DNA of 64,000 nucleotides. Source: Lysobacter sp. 5GHs7-4 (GTDB lineage Bacteria > Pseudomonadota > Gammaproteobacteria > Xanthomonadales > Xanthomonadaceae). The position numbers and the translations under genes were made by a program. Below are positions 8,575 to 16,871 of this stretch, in pieces. The stretch spans positions 886,001 to 950,000 of the forward strand of contig NZ_CP089924.1 of the NCBI RefSeq assembly GCF_021284765.1, in the 5' to 3' direction. The notes beneath the pieces were generated by a model. The model saw nothing but the letters and a program-made list of their open reading frames with translations, ran no database searches and was not told the origin of the DNA. Position 1 is the first letter of the stretch. Every line of letters starts with the position of its first letter.

Positions 8575-8893
8575 CTTGTCGTTCCCCAGCCGATTGCGCC
8601 GATAGATCGTGTGGTGTCGGCCTGCGGTTCGCGCAGGCGCAGCCGATCGTTGCGTCGCGGTCGGGAACCGGGTCGGGCGGGCGCGCGCCGGTCGAAACCA
8701 AGGCGTTCCTGACGGGTCCCGGCTGGAGCCGCCGCATGCCGATGGCGGCACTCGGGGATGGTATCGACGGCCGCTGCGCCAGCGCGCGCATGCGCCGTGC
8801 TGTGCGGCAAGGCGTGCGGCGGAGGCGCTACGCCGATGGCAAAAACGAACAGCCCCGCCGTAGCGGGGCTGTTCGAATGCGGTATTCGGCCGA
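8575..8893. other. Intergenic region upstream of the DUF4189 pair
   Basis: 319 bp with no supported gene. It should hold the promoter of the leftward DUF4189 pair on its left side and, on its right side, the terminator of the RcnB-like gene (8841-8874). Open frames here read as G/C-rich noise. Confidence 0.5.
8841..8874 (-). terminator. Rho-independent terminator of the RcnB-like gene
   Basis: A perfect 12-bp stem (GAACAGCCCCGC, loop, GCGGGGCTGTTC at 8847-8874). Read leftward it is followed by GTTTTT. It lies 20 bp past the stop of the leftward gene. Confidence 0.85.
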
Positions 8894-9367
8894 TCAGTGG
8901 TGCAGCAGCACGTCGGCGATGATGCCGGTGGCCACCGCGATCAGGATCATGCGGCCGTCGTCCATGCGCACCCAGCGGTGGCCGCGCGGCGGCGGGGCGA
9001 CGTGGTAACGCGGGTAGTCGTCGATGTAGTAGCGCGGCTGCATGTAGACCACGTCGATGCGCTGGCCGCGGCGGTAATCCTTGTTCCAGCCGCGGTGGCG
9101 GCCGCGGTTGCCGTCGTAGCTGTAGTAGTAGCGGCCGTCGTAGCGGTCGTAGCCGCGGTAGTCGCGGCGGTCGTGATGGTGGCGGTCGTCGTCGCGGCGG
9201 TAGCGGTAGTCGTCGCGGCCGCGGCTATGGCGCCGGTCGTCGTCGTCGTCGCGATCGCGGTGGTGGCGACCGTGGCCGCGGCCGTTGTCGTGGTCGCGGT
9301 CGTAGGCCAGGGCGGGCGTGGACAGGGTGGCGAAGGTGAGCGCGGCGGCCAGCAGCAGGCGTTTCAT
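8894..9367 (-). CDS. RcnB family periplasmic protein with His/Asp/Arg-rich centre
   Basis: 157 residues. Signal peptide MKRLLLAAALTFATLSTPALA. Residues 22-95 are a low-complexity tract of His, Asp, Arg and Tyr (RHHRDRDDDDDRRHS, RHHHDRRDYR). The C-terminal 60 residues are the RcnB domain: RRGQRID, YYIDDYPRYHVAPPPRGHRWVR, ILIAVATGIIADVLL. In E. coli RcnB helps maintain periplasmic nickel/cobalt balance. The His/Asp tract could bind metal, but the family is broad and most members are untested. Confidence 0.88.
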   Translation of the reverse strand: MKRLLLAAALTFATLSTPALAYDRDHDNGRGHGRHHRDRDDDDDRRHSRGRDDYRYRRDDDRHHHDRRDYRGYDRYDGRYYYSYDGNRGRHRGWNKDYRRGQRIDVVYMQPRYYIDDYPRYHVAPPPRGHRWVRMDDGRMILIAVATGIIADVLLHH

Positions 9368-9430
9368 GAAGCTCTCCGTTGACGTCGGGTGGCCCCGACT
9401 TGTCGTATGCGTGTGGCCGCATCATCGACG

Positions 9431-9469
9431 AAACGCGGCGCGCGTCGAGGGGTCGCGCGCGCCGCGTTT
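9431..9469 (-). terminator. Strong stem-loop after the SDR gene
   Basis: Perfect 14-bp inverted repeat AAACGCGGCGCGCG / CGCGCGCCGCGTTT with an 11-nt loop, 57 bp past the stop of the leftward dehydrogenase and between it and the RcnB-like gene. Only three T follow, so termination is likely but not certain. Confidence 0.55.
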
Positions 9470-9525
9470 AACCAAGCTTTAAACCTCGCTAGCGCGCCGT
9501 TCAGCGCAAGCGTGACGGTAATCGC

Positions 9526-10287
9526 TTACACGAACATGCCGCCGGAGGCCTCGATGCGCTGGGCGTTGATCCAGCGGTTGTCCGGCGACAGCAAGGACGC
9601 GAACACGCCGCCGATGTCGTCCGGCAGGCCGACACGGCCCAGCGCGGTCTGCGAGGCGACATAGGCGTTGAGCTGGGCGTTGTCGCGCACGGCACCGCCG
9701 CCGAAGTCGGTTTCGATGGCGCCCGGGGCGACCACGTTGACGGCGATGCCGCGCGGGCCCAGTTCCTTGGCCATGTACTTGGTCAGCACCTCGATCGCGC
9801 CCTTCATCGAGGCGTAGGCGGCGTAGCCGGGCAGGGCGAAGCGGGTCAGGCCGGAGGAGACGTTGACGATGCGGCCACCGTCGGCGATCAGCGGCAGCAG
9901 CCTCTGGGTCAGGAAGAACACGCCCTTGAAATGGATGTTCACCAGTTCGTCGAACTGCGCCTCGGTGGTTTCGGCCAGCGAGGCATGGATGCCGGTGCCG
10001 GCGTTGTTGATCAGGTAGTCGAACTGCGTGCGCTGCCAGTGCGCGGCCAGGGCCTGGCGGACCTGATCGGCGAAGGCCTCGAAGCTGCGGCTGTCGCCCA
10101 CGTCCAGCTGCAGGGCGACGGCGCGGCGGCCCAGGGCCTGGATCGCGGCGACCACGGCGTCGGCTTCGGCGCGGTTGCTGCGGTAGGTCAGGATCGCGTC
10201 GCTGCCCTGGGCGGCCAGCTTGAGGGCGGTGTTGCGGCCGAGGCCGCGGCTGGCGCCGGTGATCAGGGCGATGGTGGGGGCGGTCAT
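9526..10287 (-). CDS. Short-chain dehydrogenase/reductase (classical SDR)
   Basis: 253 residues, usual SDR length. NAD(P)-binding motif TGASRGLG (residues 10-17), NNAG at 94-97, catalytic Ser144 region VNVSSG, and Tyr158-x3-Lys162 in YASMK; PGAIETDF follows. The Arg and Asn near ITYRSNR suggest NADP(H) preference. The substrate is unknown. Divergent from a LysR gene (10412) with palindromes between them, a layout typical of a LysR-controlled oxidoreductase. The last residues (EASGGMFV) match the usual SDR C-terminus. Confidence 0.9.
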   Translation of the reverse strand: MTAPTIALITGASRGLGRNTALKLAAQGSDAILTYRSNRAEADAVVAAIQALGRRAVALQLDVGDSRSFEAFADQVRQALAAHWQRTQFDYLINNAGTGIHASLAETTEAQFDELVNIHFKGVFFLTQRLLPLIADGGRIVNVSSGLTRFALPGYAAYASMKGAIEVLTKYMAKELGPRGIAVNVVAPGAIETDFGGGAVRDNAQLNAYVASQTALGRVGLPDDIGGVFASLLSPDNRWINAQRIEASGGMFV

Positions 10288-10332
10288 GGCGGACTCCGGA
10301 GTGGGTGGGGACGGTCGCCACTCTATTGCCGG

Positions 10333-10350
10333 GATTTATCGCGATAAATC
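10333..10350. promoter_or_regulatory. 18-bp perfect palindrome in SDR/LysR promoter
   Basis: GATTTATCGCGATAAATC is fully self-complementary and AT-rich in a GC-rich setting. A further GATTTATC half-site starts at 10361. It lies between the divergent SDR and LysR genes, as expected of the regulator's recognition site. Binding is inferred. Confidence 0.65.
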
Positions 10351-10370
10351 TGCATAATTCGATTTATCTG

Positions 10371-10385
10371 TTCGTGATTCACGAA
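10371..10385. promoter_or_regulatory. Second palindrome in SDR/LysR promoter
   Basis: TTCGTGATTCACGAA: 7-bp arms around one base. It lies 26 bp before the LysR start at 10412, inside its probable leader, so it may be an autoregulatory site. Confidence 0.5.
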
Positions 10386-10411
10386 CAATGGCCGTCACCG
10401 GAGCGCCCGCC

Positions 10412-11329
10412 ATGAACCAGATCGACGCCATGCACGTCTTCGTCCGGGTCGCCGAGCTGGCCAGCTTCACCCGTGCCGCCGACAGTCTGGGCCTGCCCAA
10501 GGCCAGCGCCTCCACCGCGGTGCAGCAGCTGGAAAACCAGCTCGGCACGCGCCTGCTGCACCGGACCACGCGCAAGGTCCAGACCACGCAGGACGGGCAG
10601 GTGTACTACGAGCGCTGCAAGGAATTGTTGGCCGAGATGGACGAGCTGCAGGGCCTGTTCCGGCAGGGGCCGCAGGCGCTGCGCGGGCGTTTGCGCGTGG
10701 ACATGCCCAGCGGCATGGCGCACAGCGTCGTGATTCCGCGCCTGCCGGAGTTCCTGGCCCAGCATCCGCAGCTGGAGCTGGAGCTGAGCAGCGCCGACCG
10801 CCGGGTCGATCTGGTGCGCGAGGGCTTCGATTGCGTGGTGCGGGTGGGCGCGCTCGCCGACAGCGCGCTGATCGCGCGGCCCTTGGGGCAGTTCCGGGTC
10901 GCCAACTGCGCCAGTCCCGCTTACCTGCAGCGCTACGGCACGCCGCGGACGCTGGAGGATCTGGCCTCGCACCGCCTGGTCCACTACGCGGCCAGCCTGG
11001 GCGGGCGCGCCGACGGTTGGGAGTACTGGGACGGCAGCGCCTACCGCAGCCAGCCCATGGCCGGCGTGCTGACCGTCAACAACACCGAGGCCTACCGCAG
11101 CGCCTGCCTGGCCGGCCTGGGCCTGATCCAGGCGCCCTTGCTGGGGCTGGTGCCGGACCTGCAACGCGGCGCGCTGGTCGAGGTGCTGCCGCAGCTGTCG
11201 GCCGAGCCCATGCCGGTGTCGCTGGTGTACGCGAACCGCCGCAACCTGCCGCAGCGCGTGCAGGTATTCATGCAGTGGATGGCGCAGCTGCTGGCGCCGC
11301 ACCTGGACGCGCCCGGCCGGGGGTCATAG
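10412..11329 (+). CDS. LysR family transcriptional regulator
   Basis: 305 residues from the ATG at 10412. This start is preferred to the ATG at 10388 because GGAG sits 9 bp before it and the LysR fold begins at once (MNQIDAMHVFVRVAELASF). HTH residues: SFTRAADSLGLPKASAST. It belongs to the LTTR group with RLLHRTTRKVQ, followed by an effector domain (SADRRVDLVREGFDCVVR, LPQRVQVFMQWM at the end). Probably controls the divergent SDR gene. Confidence 0.92.
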   Translation: MNQIDAMHVFVRVAELASFTRAADSLGLPKASASTAVQQLENQLGTRLLHRTTRKVQTTQDGQVYYERCKELLAEMDELQGLFRQGPQALRGRLRVDMPSGMAHSVVIPRLPEFLAQHPQLELELSSADRRVDLVREGFDCVVRVGALADSALIARPLGQFRVANCASPAYLQRYGTPRTLEDLASHRLVHYAASLGGRADGWEYWDGSAYRSQPMAGVLTVNNTEAYRSACLAGLGLIQAPLLGLVPDLQRGALVEVLPQLSAEPMPVSLVYANRRNLPQRVQVFMQWMAQLLAPHLDAPGRGS

Positions 11330-11453
11330 CCGCGAAAAAAGTTTCGCAGCAGATGTCGATCCCGGGTGCCATGGATCGTCGCCAGGAAGAGCAGGCCGAA
11401 CACCACCCCGTACCGGCCCGCCGATTTAGCCCTCCACTCACAAGGACTCCGTC

Positions 11454-11867
11454 ATGACCACCAAGATCTTCGTCAACCTGCCCGTCCAGGACCTGGACCG
11501 CTCCGTCGCCTTCTATACCCAGCTGGGCTATTCGTTCAACGCCAAGTTCACCGACGAGAACGCCACCTGCATGATCGTCTCCGACGACATCTACGTGATG
11601 CTGCTGGTCAAGCCGTTCTTCCAGACCTTCGTCAGCAAGCCGATCGGCGACGCCCATCAGAACGTGCTGGCGATCCTCAGCATCAACGCCGAGGACCGCG
11701 CGGGCGTCGATGCGCTGGTCGAGAAGGCGATCGCCGCCGGCGCCAAGTCGCCCGAGGCCAAGGACTACGGCTTCATGTACCAGCGCGGCTACGAAGACCC
11801 GGACGGCCACCAGTGGGAAGTGTTCTACATGGATCCGGACGCCGACCCGAGCGCCGTGCAGGGCTGA
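11454..11867 (+). CDS. VOC (glyoxalase/bleomycin-resistance fold) protein
   Basis: 137 residues. Opening IFVNLPVQDLDRSVAFYTQL and closing YEDPDGHQWEVFYMDPDA are typical of the VOC fold. One possible metal ligand is His in GHQWEV with Glu in the same strand. It is of the 'lactoylglutathione lyase-like' group common in proteobacteria; the substrate is unknown. ATG follows AAGGACTCCGTC. Stands alone, convergent with the beta-propeller lipoprotein. Confidence 0.9.
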   Translation: MTTKIFVNLPVQDLDRSVAFYTQLGYSFNAKFTDENATCMIVSDDIYVMLLVKPFFQTFVSKPIGDAHQNVLAILSINAEDRAGVDALVEKAIAAGAKSPEAKDYGFMYQRGYEDPDGHQWEVFYMDPDADPSAVQG

Positions 11868-11899
11868 CCGTAACGCGGCGCCGCGCCTGCGCCGCTGTC

Positions 11900-11935
11900 C
11901 TGTCCTCCCTCGCGCATGCGTGCGGGGGAGGACAG
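11900..11935. terminator. Hairpin between convergent genes
   Basis: CTGTCCTCCC and GGGAGGACAG form a 10-bp stem around a 16-nt loop, between the VOC gene (+) and the beta-propeller gene (-). There is no T-tract; it may be a weak bidirectional terminator. Confidence 0.4.
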
Positions 11936-11948
11936 CCAGGCCGGGCGC

Positions 11949-13898
11949 CTACTGCGAGATCGCGGCCGTGCGCCCAGGACCGAAATCGACCCGGCGGCGT
12001 TCGCGGATCGCGTCGCCGTCGATGCGGCCTTCGACCAGTTCATAGCCGAGCAGGGCGAACACGCGATCGCCGATGAAGATCGGGCGCGCGTTGCCGTACC
12101 AATCCACGCAGCTCACCTGGCAGCCGTCGTCGACGCTGGGCGAGGTGCGCGCGTCGAGCTGGCCCATACGGCTCAGGCGCAGGGCGCGGTTGCGCAGATA
12201 GACGACGCTGGCCTGGCCGGGCGCTTCGTGCGCGCGGGCATCGGTGCGCAGGATCGGCAGGCCGGCGATGCCGTCCTGTTCGCCGGTCGGCCGATAGAAG
12301 AAGCCGTGCGTGCGCTGGTCGCCTTCGGCTACCGACGGATAGACGTAGCGGCCTTCCAGCGCCGCGTGCTCGCCCAGGCGCACGCCGCTGAAGTGCAGGT
12401 CGTTGCCGCTGGGCCCGACCATCAGGGCGTGCTGCCCCATGGCCTCGATGCGGCCCACCGCGTGCGGCAGCGCCAGCACCTGCGGCGGGGCGTCGCTGGC
12501 GTAGCGCAGGGCCAGCGCGGTGCTGGCGGGGCTGCGTTCGGATTCGCCGTACCAGTCGGCTCCGCTGCCCAATAGCAGCCAGTCGCCGACATAGCGGTTT
12601 TGCAAGGAGCCGTAGCCGACGCGGATGCCGGGCAGGGCGCGGTAGTGTTCGCGGCGCGCGCTGGCGGCGGCGTCGCCGAACTCGTCCAGGGACACGCGCA
12701 ACAGCGCCAGTTCGCCGGCCTGGGCCTGGTCGCGCCACATCGCCTGGCCTTCGTAGTCGCTGCCGACCAGCACGTTGAGATAGCCGTCGCGCTGCAGGAA
12801 CGACATCTGGTCGATCGGGCTGCCGCTGGTGCGCAAGGCCGACGGCGCGGCGCCGTCCAGCGGCAGGCGGAACACCGAGGAGGTCGCGCGGTTGCGCTTC
12901 GGATCGGACGATCCGTTCACCCACACGTAGACCGCGTCCTGCGAGACGTAGAACTCGCGCGAGGGGCTGCCGAGTACAGCCGTGGCCTGGCAATCCAGTT
13001 CGGCCGCGGCCAGGTCGCAGACGCTGACGGTGTGCAGCACGACGGAGTACAGCTGCGTCGAGGTGTCGAGCGCGTCGAAGATGCGGTTGGCCGGCAGGAT
13101 GCGTTTGAATTCGCCCGGCTGTGCGCCCGGCCGCCAGTGGCGCAGCGCGGGCAGGTGCGATTCGGGATCGTCCAGACGCACCGGCACCGGCGCGTAGAAG
13201 ATCAGCTGCCGGCCGATCAGGCGGCTGGCGTAGTTGCGCTGCGAGTAGTAGTCGCCGCTGCGCAATTGATACGTGGCGCGATGGCGCAGGCCGCCCTGGT
13301 CGCCCAGTTCGAACACGCCGACCTCGGTGCCGCCGCGGTCGTAGCTGTAGCCGATCACGACCACGTCCTTGCCCGACACCAGCATCTCGTCGTACCAGGT
13401 GCCGCTGGGGTCGGAGCCGGGCGCGAACGCGTCGACGGTGGCGACCGGGCGCAGGCCGCCGTCGCCGATGCGGATCGAGAACAGGCGGCCGCGGCGCAGC
13501 ACGATCAGGTAGTCGCCGGCCTTCTTGACGATGTCGCCCTCGTCCACGCCCTGGGTCTGGACGTTGGTGATGGTGTCGGCGGCGGGCGCGGCGGCCGGCG
13601 CGGCCACGCTCAGTTGCGCAGGTTCGCTCGCGGCGGCGGCGTCGGCCATCGCCATGGGGGCCGGCGGCGGCGACGGCGGCGGAGGCGGAGGCGGCGCGGA
13701 CGAGTACAGCGCCTCGGCCTCGGCCTGTCGCCGCTGGCGGCTCTGCTGCACCTTGGACAGCGCTTTTTCGAACGCGGCATCGTCCTGGAACGCGGGCAGG
13801 CGATGGTTCGGTTGGGTGGTGGACGGTGTGGCGCGCGGGGCGCAGGCGGCCAGGAGCACGGCCCCCAGCGCGATGGACACGACGACGTTCCGGCTCAT
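11949..13898 (-). CDS. Beta-propeller domain lipoprotein
   Basis: 649 residues. Lipobox LLAAC (Cys19) after MSRNVVVSIALGAV, so it is membrane-anchored. Residues 35-70 are a charged helix, then a Pro tract (PPPPPPPSPPP) and an Ala/Pro linker to about 108. From TNVQTQGVDEGDIVKKAGDY on is the PF09826-type beta-propeller, with repeated strands up to the C-terminus (DRVFALLGYELVEG). The family is extracytoplasmic; its ligand or partner is not known. In some actinobacteria and archaea it lies next to proteases, but here it is alone. Confidence 0.85.
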   Translation of the reverse strand: MSRNVVVSIALGAVLLAACAPRATPSTTQPNHRLPAFQDDAAFEKALSKVQQSRQRRQAEAEALYSSAPPPPPPPSPPPAPMAMADAAAASEPAQLSVAAPAAAPAADTITNVQTQGVDEGDIVKKAGDYLIVLRRGRLFSIRIGDGGLRPVATVDAFAPGSDPSGTWYDEMLVSGKDVVVIGYSYDRGGTEVGVFELGDQGGLRHRATYQLRSGDYYSQRNYASRLIGRQLIFYAPVPVRLDDPESHLPALRHWRPGAQPGEFKRILPANRIFDALDTSTQLYSVVLHTVSVCDLAAAELDCQATAVLGSPSREFYVSQDAVYVWVNGSSDPKRNRATSSVFRLPLDGAAPSALRTSGSPIDQMSFLQRDGYLNVLVGSDYEGQAMWRDQAQAGELALLRVSLDEFGDAAASARREHYRALPGIRVGYGSLQNRYVGDWLLLGSGADWYGESERSPASTALALRYASDAPPQVLALPHAVGRIEAMGQHALMVGPSGNDLHFSGVRLGEHAALEGRYVYPSVAEGDQRTHGFFYRPTGEQDGIAGLPILRTDARAHEAPGQASVVYLRNRALRLSRMGQLDARTSPSVDDGCQVSCVDWYGNARPIFIGDRVFALLGYELVEGRIDGDAIRERRRVDFGPGRTAAISQ

Positions 13899-14081
13899 GC
13901 GGTTCCCCGATGCGGATGCGACCGCTCATGGCGAGCGGCGTGCCTGGGCCGGTGAGGCGGCCCGAGGGTGTCAACGCGCGGGGTGGGGGAATGGGGTCGA
14001 AGCATCGCTTCCGGCACAGTCCCAAGACCGGCGGGGTTGCGATCATCGCGCCATCCCACCCTGCGCCGCGACGAGTCCTCG

Positions 14082-14996
14082 ATGAAGACGATCCTGCCCC
14101 AGCTCCGATTGCGCATGCGCGGCCTCGCGCCGATCTGTTGGCTGCTGCTGTCGGGCGCGCTGGCCGGGCCGGTCCTGGCGGGCGAGGGCACGGCGACGGC
14201 CGCGGACGGCACTCGCCTCCACTACGTCGACAACGGCCGTGCGAGCACGCAGCCGACGCTGGTGTTCGTGCCTGGCTGGGGCATGGACCATACGATCTGG
14301 GACGCGCAGTTGGCGGCGTTCGATGCGACGCATCGGGTGGTCGCGATGGACCCCCGCTCGCAGGGCGCATCGCAGCAGACCGGCAGCGGCAATACCCCGG
14401 AGGGGCGGGCGGGCGACATCGAAGCGGTGCTGGCCGCGCAGGGTCTGGACACCGTGGTGCTGATCGGTTGGTCGCAGGGCGTGCAGGACGTCGCGGCCTA
14501 CGTGGATCGCTATGGCACCGGACGCGTCGCGGGGTTGGTGCTGGTGGATGCCGCGGTGTCGAACGGTGCGGCCGCGGTCGCCGCCGATCCGCAGGCCGCG
14601 CAGCAGTTACTGCAGCGGATGGCGGTGTATGCGGCGCATCCGCGCGAGTACCTGCGCGGGATGATGGGGGCGATCTTCGTCAAACCGCTGGCGCCGGAGC
14701 GTCTGCAGCAGCGGGTCGACATCGCCTTGCGCACGCCGGTGAGCACGGGCGTGGCGATGCTGGTGGCGGATCTGTACGGCATGGACCGCAGCGCTGCCTT
14801 GAAGAAGTTCGACAGGCCGACCCTGATCGTGGCCTCGGCGGGCTCGGCTGAGTTGCAGGCGCAGCGCGCAGCCGCCGCGCAGATACCCGGCGCGGTGCTG
14901 GAGGTCGTGACCGATGCGGGGCACGGGGTGTTCGTGGATCAGCCCGAGGTGTTCAACGCGGCGTTGCGGCGGTTCTTGCTGAAGGCGCAACGATAG
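14082..14996 (+). CDS. Secreted alpha/beta hydrolase
   Basis: 304 residues from the ATG at 14082, chosen because a basic N-terminus and membrane-like signal follow (MRGLAPICWLLLSGALAGPVLA). Mature enzyme: LVFVPGWGMDHTIWD (oxyanion), VVAMDPRSQGAS, nucleophile elbow GWSQGVQD (Ser about 132), acid region IVASAGSAELQ, catalytic His in TDAGHGVFVDQPE. Related to non-haem haloperoxidase-like and esterase hydrolases. Substrate unknown. The Gln in the elbow (S-Q-G) is common in this group. Confidence 0.87.
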   Translation: MKTILPQLRLRMRGLAPICWLLLSGALAGPVLAGEGTATAADGTRLHYVDNGRASTQPTLVFVPGWGMDHTIWDAQLAAFDATHRVVAMDPRSQGASQQTGSGNTPEGRAGDIEAVLAAQGLDTVVLIGWSQGVQDVAAYVDRYGTGRVAGLVLVDAAVSNGAAAVAADPQAAQQLLQRMAVYAAHPREYLRGMMGAIFVKPLAPERLQQRVDIALRTPVSTGVAMLVADLYGMDRSAALKKFDRPTLIVASAGSAELQAQRAAAAQIPGAVLEVVTDAGHGVFVDQPEVFNAALRRFLLKAQR

Positions 14997-15045
14997 CGGT
15001 TGCGACGGCGCGCGTCGGACGGGACGTCGGCGTGCGTGTGGCGCA

Positions 15046-15187
15046 TCGCGGCTTACGCCGCTCCCACAGAGAGCAGGCGTCGCCGCCTTCGGAACTTCGC
15101 TTGGCCTTGGCTTGCTGTGGGAGCGACGTGAGTCGCGATAGCGCGGCTTCGGTGAGTTGTGCGGTCGCGGCTTACGCCGCTCCTACC
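15046..15187. repeat. Cluster of three REP-like elements
   Basis: Three copies of the TGTGGGAGCGGCGTAAGCCGCGA family lie within 142 bp: 15046-15068 (minus orientation), 15116-15138 (plus, GCGACGTGAGTCGC variant) and 15165-15187 (minus, TAGGAG variant). They fill most of the gap between the hydrolase and the DUF3016 gene. The alternating orientation could form larger hairpins. Confidence 0.75.
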
Positions 15188-15215
15188 CCAAGGCTGAGCC
15201 GTTGCCGCGAAGGGC

Positions 15216-15773
15216 TCACACGCCCGGTTGCTTGAGTTCGCGGTCGAGCCAGCGGTTGATCAGCGACTTCTCGTAGCGCAGCGGGTCGGTGTTGCTGAAG
15301 GTGTTGGCGTTGCTGAGGTAGCTCATGTCGCTGAGCTTGCGTTCGCCCTGCGCGATCACCTGGCCGTCGGCGCCGATGCGGCGGAAGTTGAGGGTGATGC
15401 GCGGCGGGTAGATGTCGCGGATGAAGCGGGTGTCGTTGAAGGCGATGCCGCGCCAGGGCTCGTAGTTGCCGGCGCGGCGGATGTCGACGATGTCGACTTC
15501 CAGGCGTTCGCCGGCGGGCAGGCGCTTCTGCGCGCGCTGGCGCAGGTGCAAGGCGAGATCCTCGACCCAGTTGCCGCGCTTGGCTTCGCTGGAGTTGCCG
15601 CTGTAGCGGATCTCGGTGAACTGGGCCGGATTTTCCCAGCGCACCTCGACCGGGCCTTGTTCGGGCAGCGCGCGCGGCGCGTCGGGGTCGGTGACGTTGC
15701 GGGTCTTGGCGTGGGCCGCGCCGGCCAGGCTCAGGGCGAGCGCGGCGGCGATCAGGGCGGGACGGAGAATCAT
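15216..15773 (-). CDS. DUF3016 family secreted protein
   Basis: 185 residues from the ATG at 15773. Signal peptide MILRPALIAAALALSLAGAA ending HA. The core carries VEVRWENPAQFTEIRYSG, LALHLRQRAQKRLPAGERLEVDIVDIRRAG and YPPRITLNFRRIGADGQVI, which match DUF3016, a periplasmic family common in Xanthomonadaceae. No enzymatic motif. Function unknown; monocistronic. Confidence 0.88.
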   Translation of the reverse strand: MILRPALIAAALALSLAGAAHAKTRNVTDPDAPRALPEQGPVEVRWENPAQFTEIRYSGNSSEAKRGNWVEDLALHLRQRAQKRLPAGERLEVDIVDIRRAGNYEPWRGIAFNDTRFIRDIYPPRITLNFRRIGADGQVIAQGERKLSDMSYLSNANTFSNTDPLRYEKSLINRWLDRELKQPGV

Positions 15774-15862
15774 GGGTGGCTCCGCATGCAGGGCGCGCTG
15801 TGGCGACGTCCCGATTGTCCGCCCGCGCGCGGGGCAGGCGCAAATGCCGCCGGCGCCTTGCT

Positions 15863-16759
15863 TTAGCTCGCGCTCAGCGCTTCGATCAGCGCGCGCGCCG
15901 CGGCCGACAGCTGCCGGTGCGGGGCGTAGATCAATGAGAACGGACGGCTGCGCCCGCGCGCCTGCGGCAGTACTTCGCTCAGGCGTCCGGCGCGCAGGCG
16001 TTCGCCGACGATGAAGTCGTAGCTTTGGCAGATGCCGTAGCCCTGCTCGCTCAGCGACACCATGCCCAGCGGATCGTCGGACACGCGCAGCGCGCCGGCG
16101 GGCGTCCAGTCGCGATCGCGGCCGTCCTCGCGCAGGATCCACGGCGCCACGCGGCCGCTGCTGGGCATCACGAACGACAGGCACTCGTGTCGCGCGAGTT
16201 CGTCGATGTCGCGCGGCACGCCCGCGCGCTCGAGGTAGGCGGGCGAGGCGACCAGGCACATCGGCGCGTCCTCGAGCTTGCGCGCGACCAGGCCGCTGTC
16301 GGGCAGTTCGCCCAGGCGGATCGCCAGGTCGTAGCCCTCGGCGACCAGATCGACGTTGCGGTTGGCGATGCTCAATTCGATGCGCACGCGCGGATGGCGT
16401 CGCGCGAACGCCTGCAGCCGCGCCGGCAGACGGTAGTGGCCGTAGGTGGTCGGCACGCTCAGGCGCACGCTGCCGGTCAACTCGCCGCCGCGGCCCTGCA
16501 GGCTGCGCTCGGCCTCGTCGATCAGCGCGAACGCGGCGCGCGACTGTTCCAGGTACAGGCGCCCGGATTCGGTCAGGCCCAGGCGGCGGGTGGTGCGCCG
16601 TAGCAGTTGCACGCCCAGGCGGGTTTCCAGGCGTGCGATCGCGCGGCTGATCGCCGAGGGCGTGGTGCCCAGGGCGGTGGCGGCGGCGGTGAGCGAACCG
16701 CGCTCGACCGCGTTGGCGAAGGCTTCCACGTCGGCGAGGTGGTCGTAATGGCGGCTCAT
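15863..16759 (-). CDS. LysR family transcriptional regulator
   Basis: 298 residues. HTH is clear: DVEAFANAVERGSLTAAATA and TTPSAISRAIARLETRLGVQLLRRTTRR (residues 10-55). Effector domain to the C-terminus (IANRNVDLVAEGYDLAIRLG). Divergent from the DJ-1/PfpI-family gene at 16872, its likely target; a palindrome at 16798-16813 sits between them. Confidence 0.93.
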   Translation of the reverse strand: MSRHYDHLADVEAFANAVERGSLTAAATALGTTPSAISRAIARLETRLGVQLLRRTTRRLGLTESGRLYLEQSRAAFALIDEAERSLQGRGGELTGSVRLSVPTTYGHYRLPARLQAFARRHPRVRIELSIANRNVDLVAEGYDLAIRLGELPDSGLVARKLEDAPMCLVASPAYLERAGVPRDIDELARHECLSFVMPSSGRVAPWILREDGRDRDWTPAGALRVSDDPLGMVSLSEQGYGICQSYDFIVGERLRAGRLSEVLPQARGRSRPFSLIYAPHRQLSAAARALIEALSAS

Positions 16760-16797
16760 TTTTGCGCTCTGCGCATGAGTAATTTGTCGCTAGGCCA

Positions 16798-16813
16798 GTT
16801 TATCGTCATAAAC
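16798..16813. promoter_or_regulatory. Palindrome between LysR and DJ-1/PfpI genes
   Basis: GTTTATCGTCATAAAC: 6-bp perfect arms, 4-nt centre, AT-rich. It is 38 bp from the LysR start and 58 bp from the rightward start, a fitting place for a shared LysR site. Confidence 0.5.
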
Positions 16814-16871
16814 ATCGGAAATAGAGTGTCCACACCGGGTCGAAACCGACCCTTCCCCAAAGGATTCCGCC

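Noticed and set aside
8078..8791. In-frame extension of the downstream DUF4189 gene to 8791
   Set aside because: The extension overlaps the whole upstream DUF4189 gene and would bury the signal peptide; the GTG at 8077 gives a normal exported protein.
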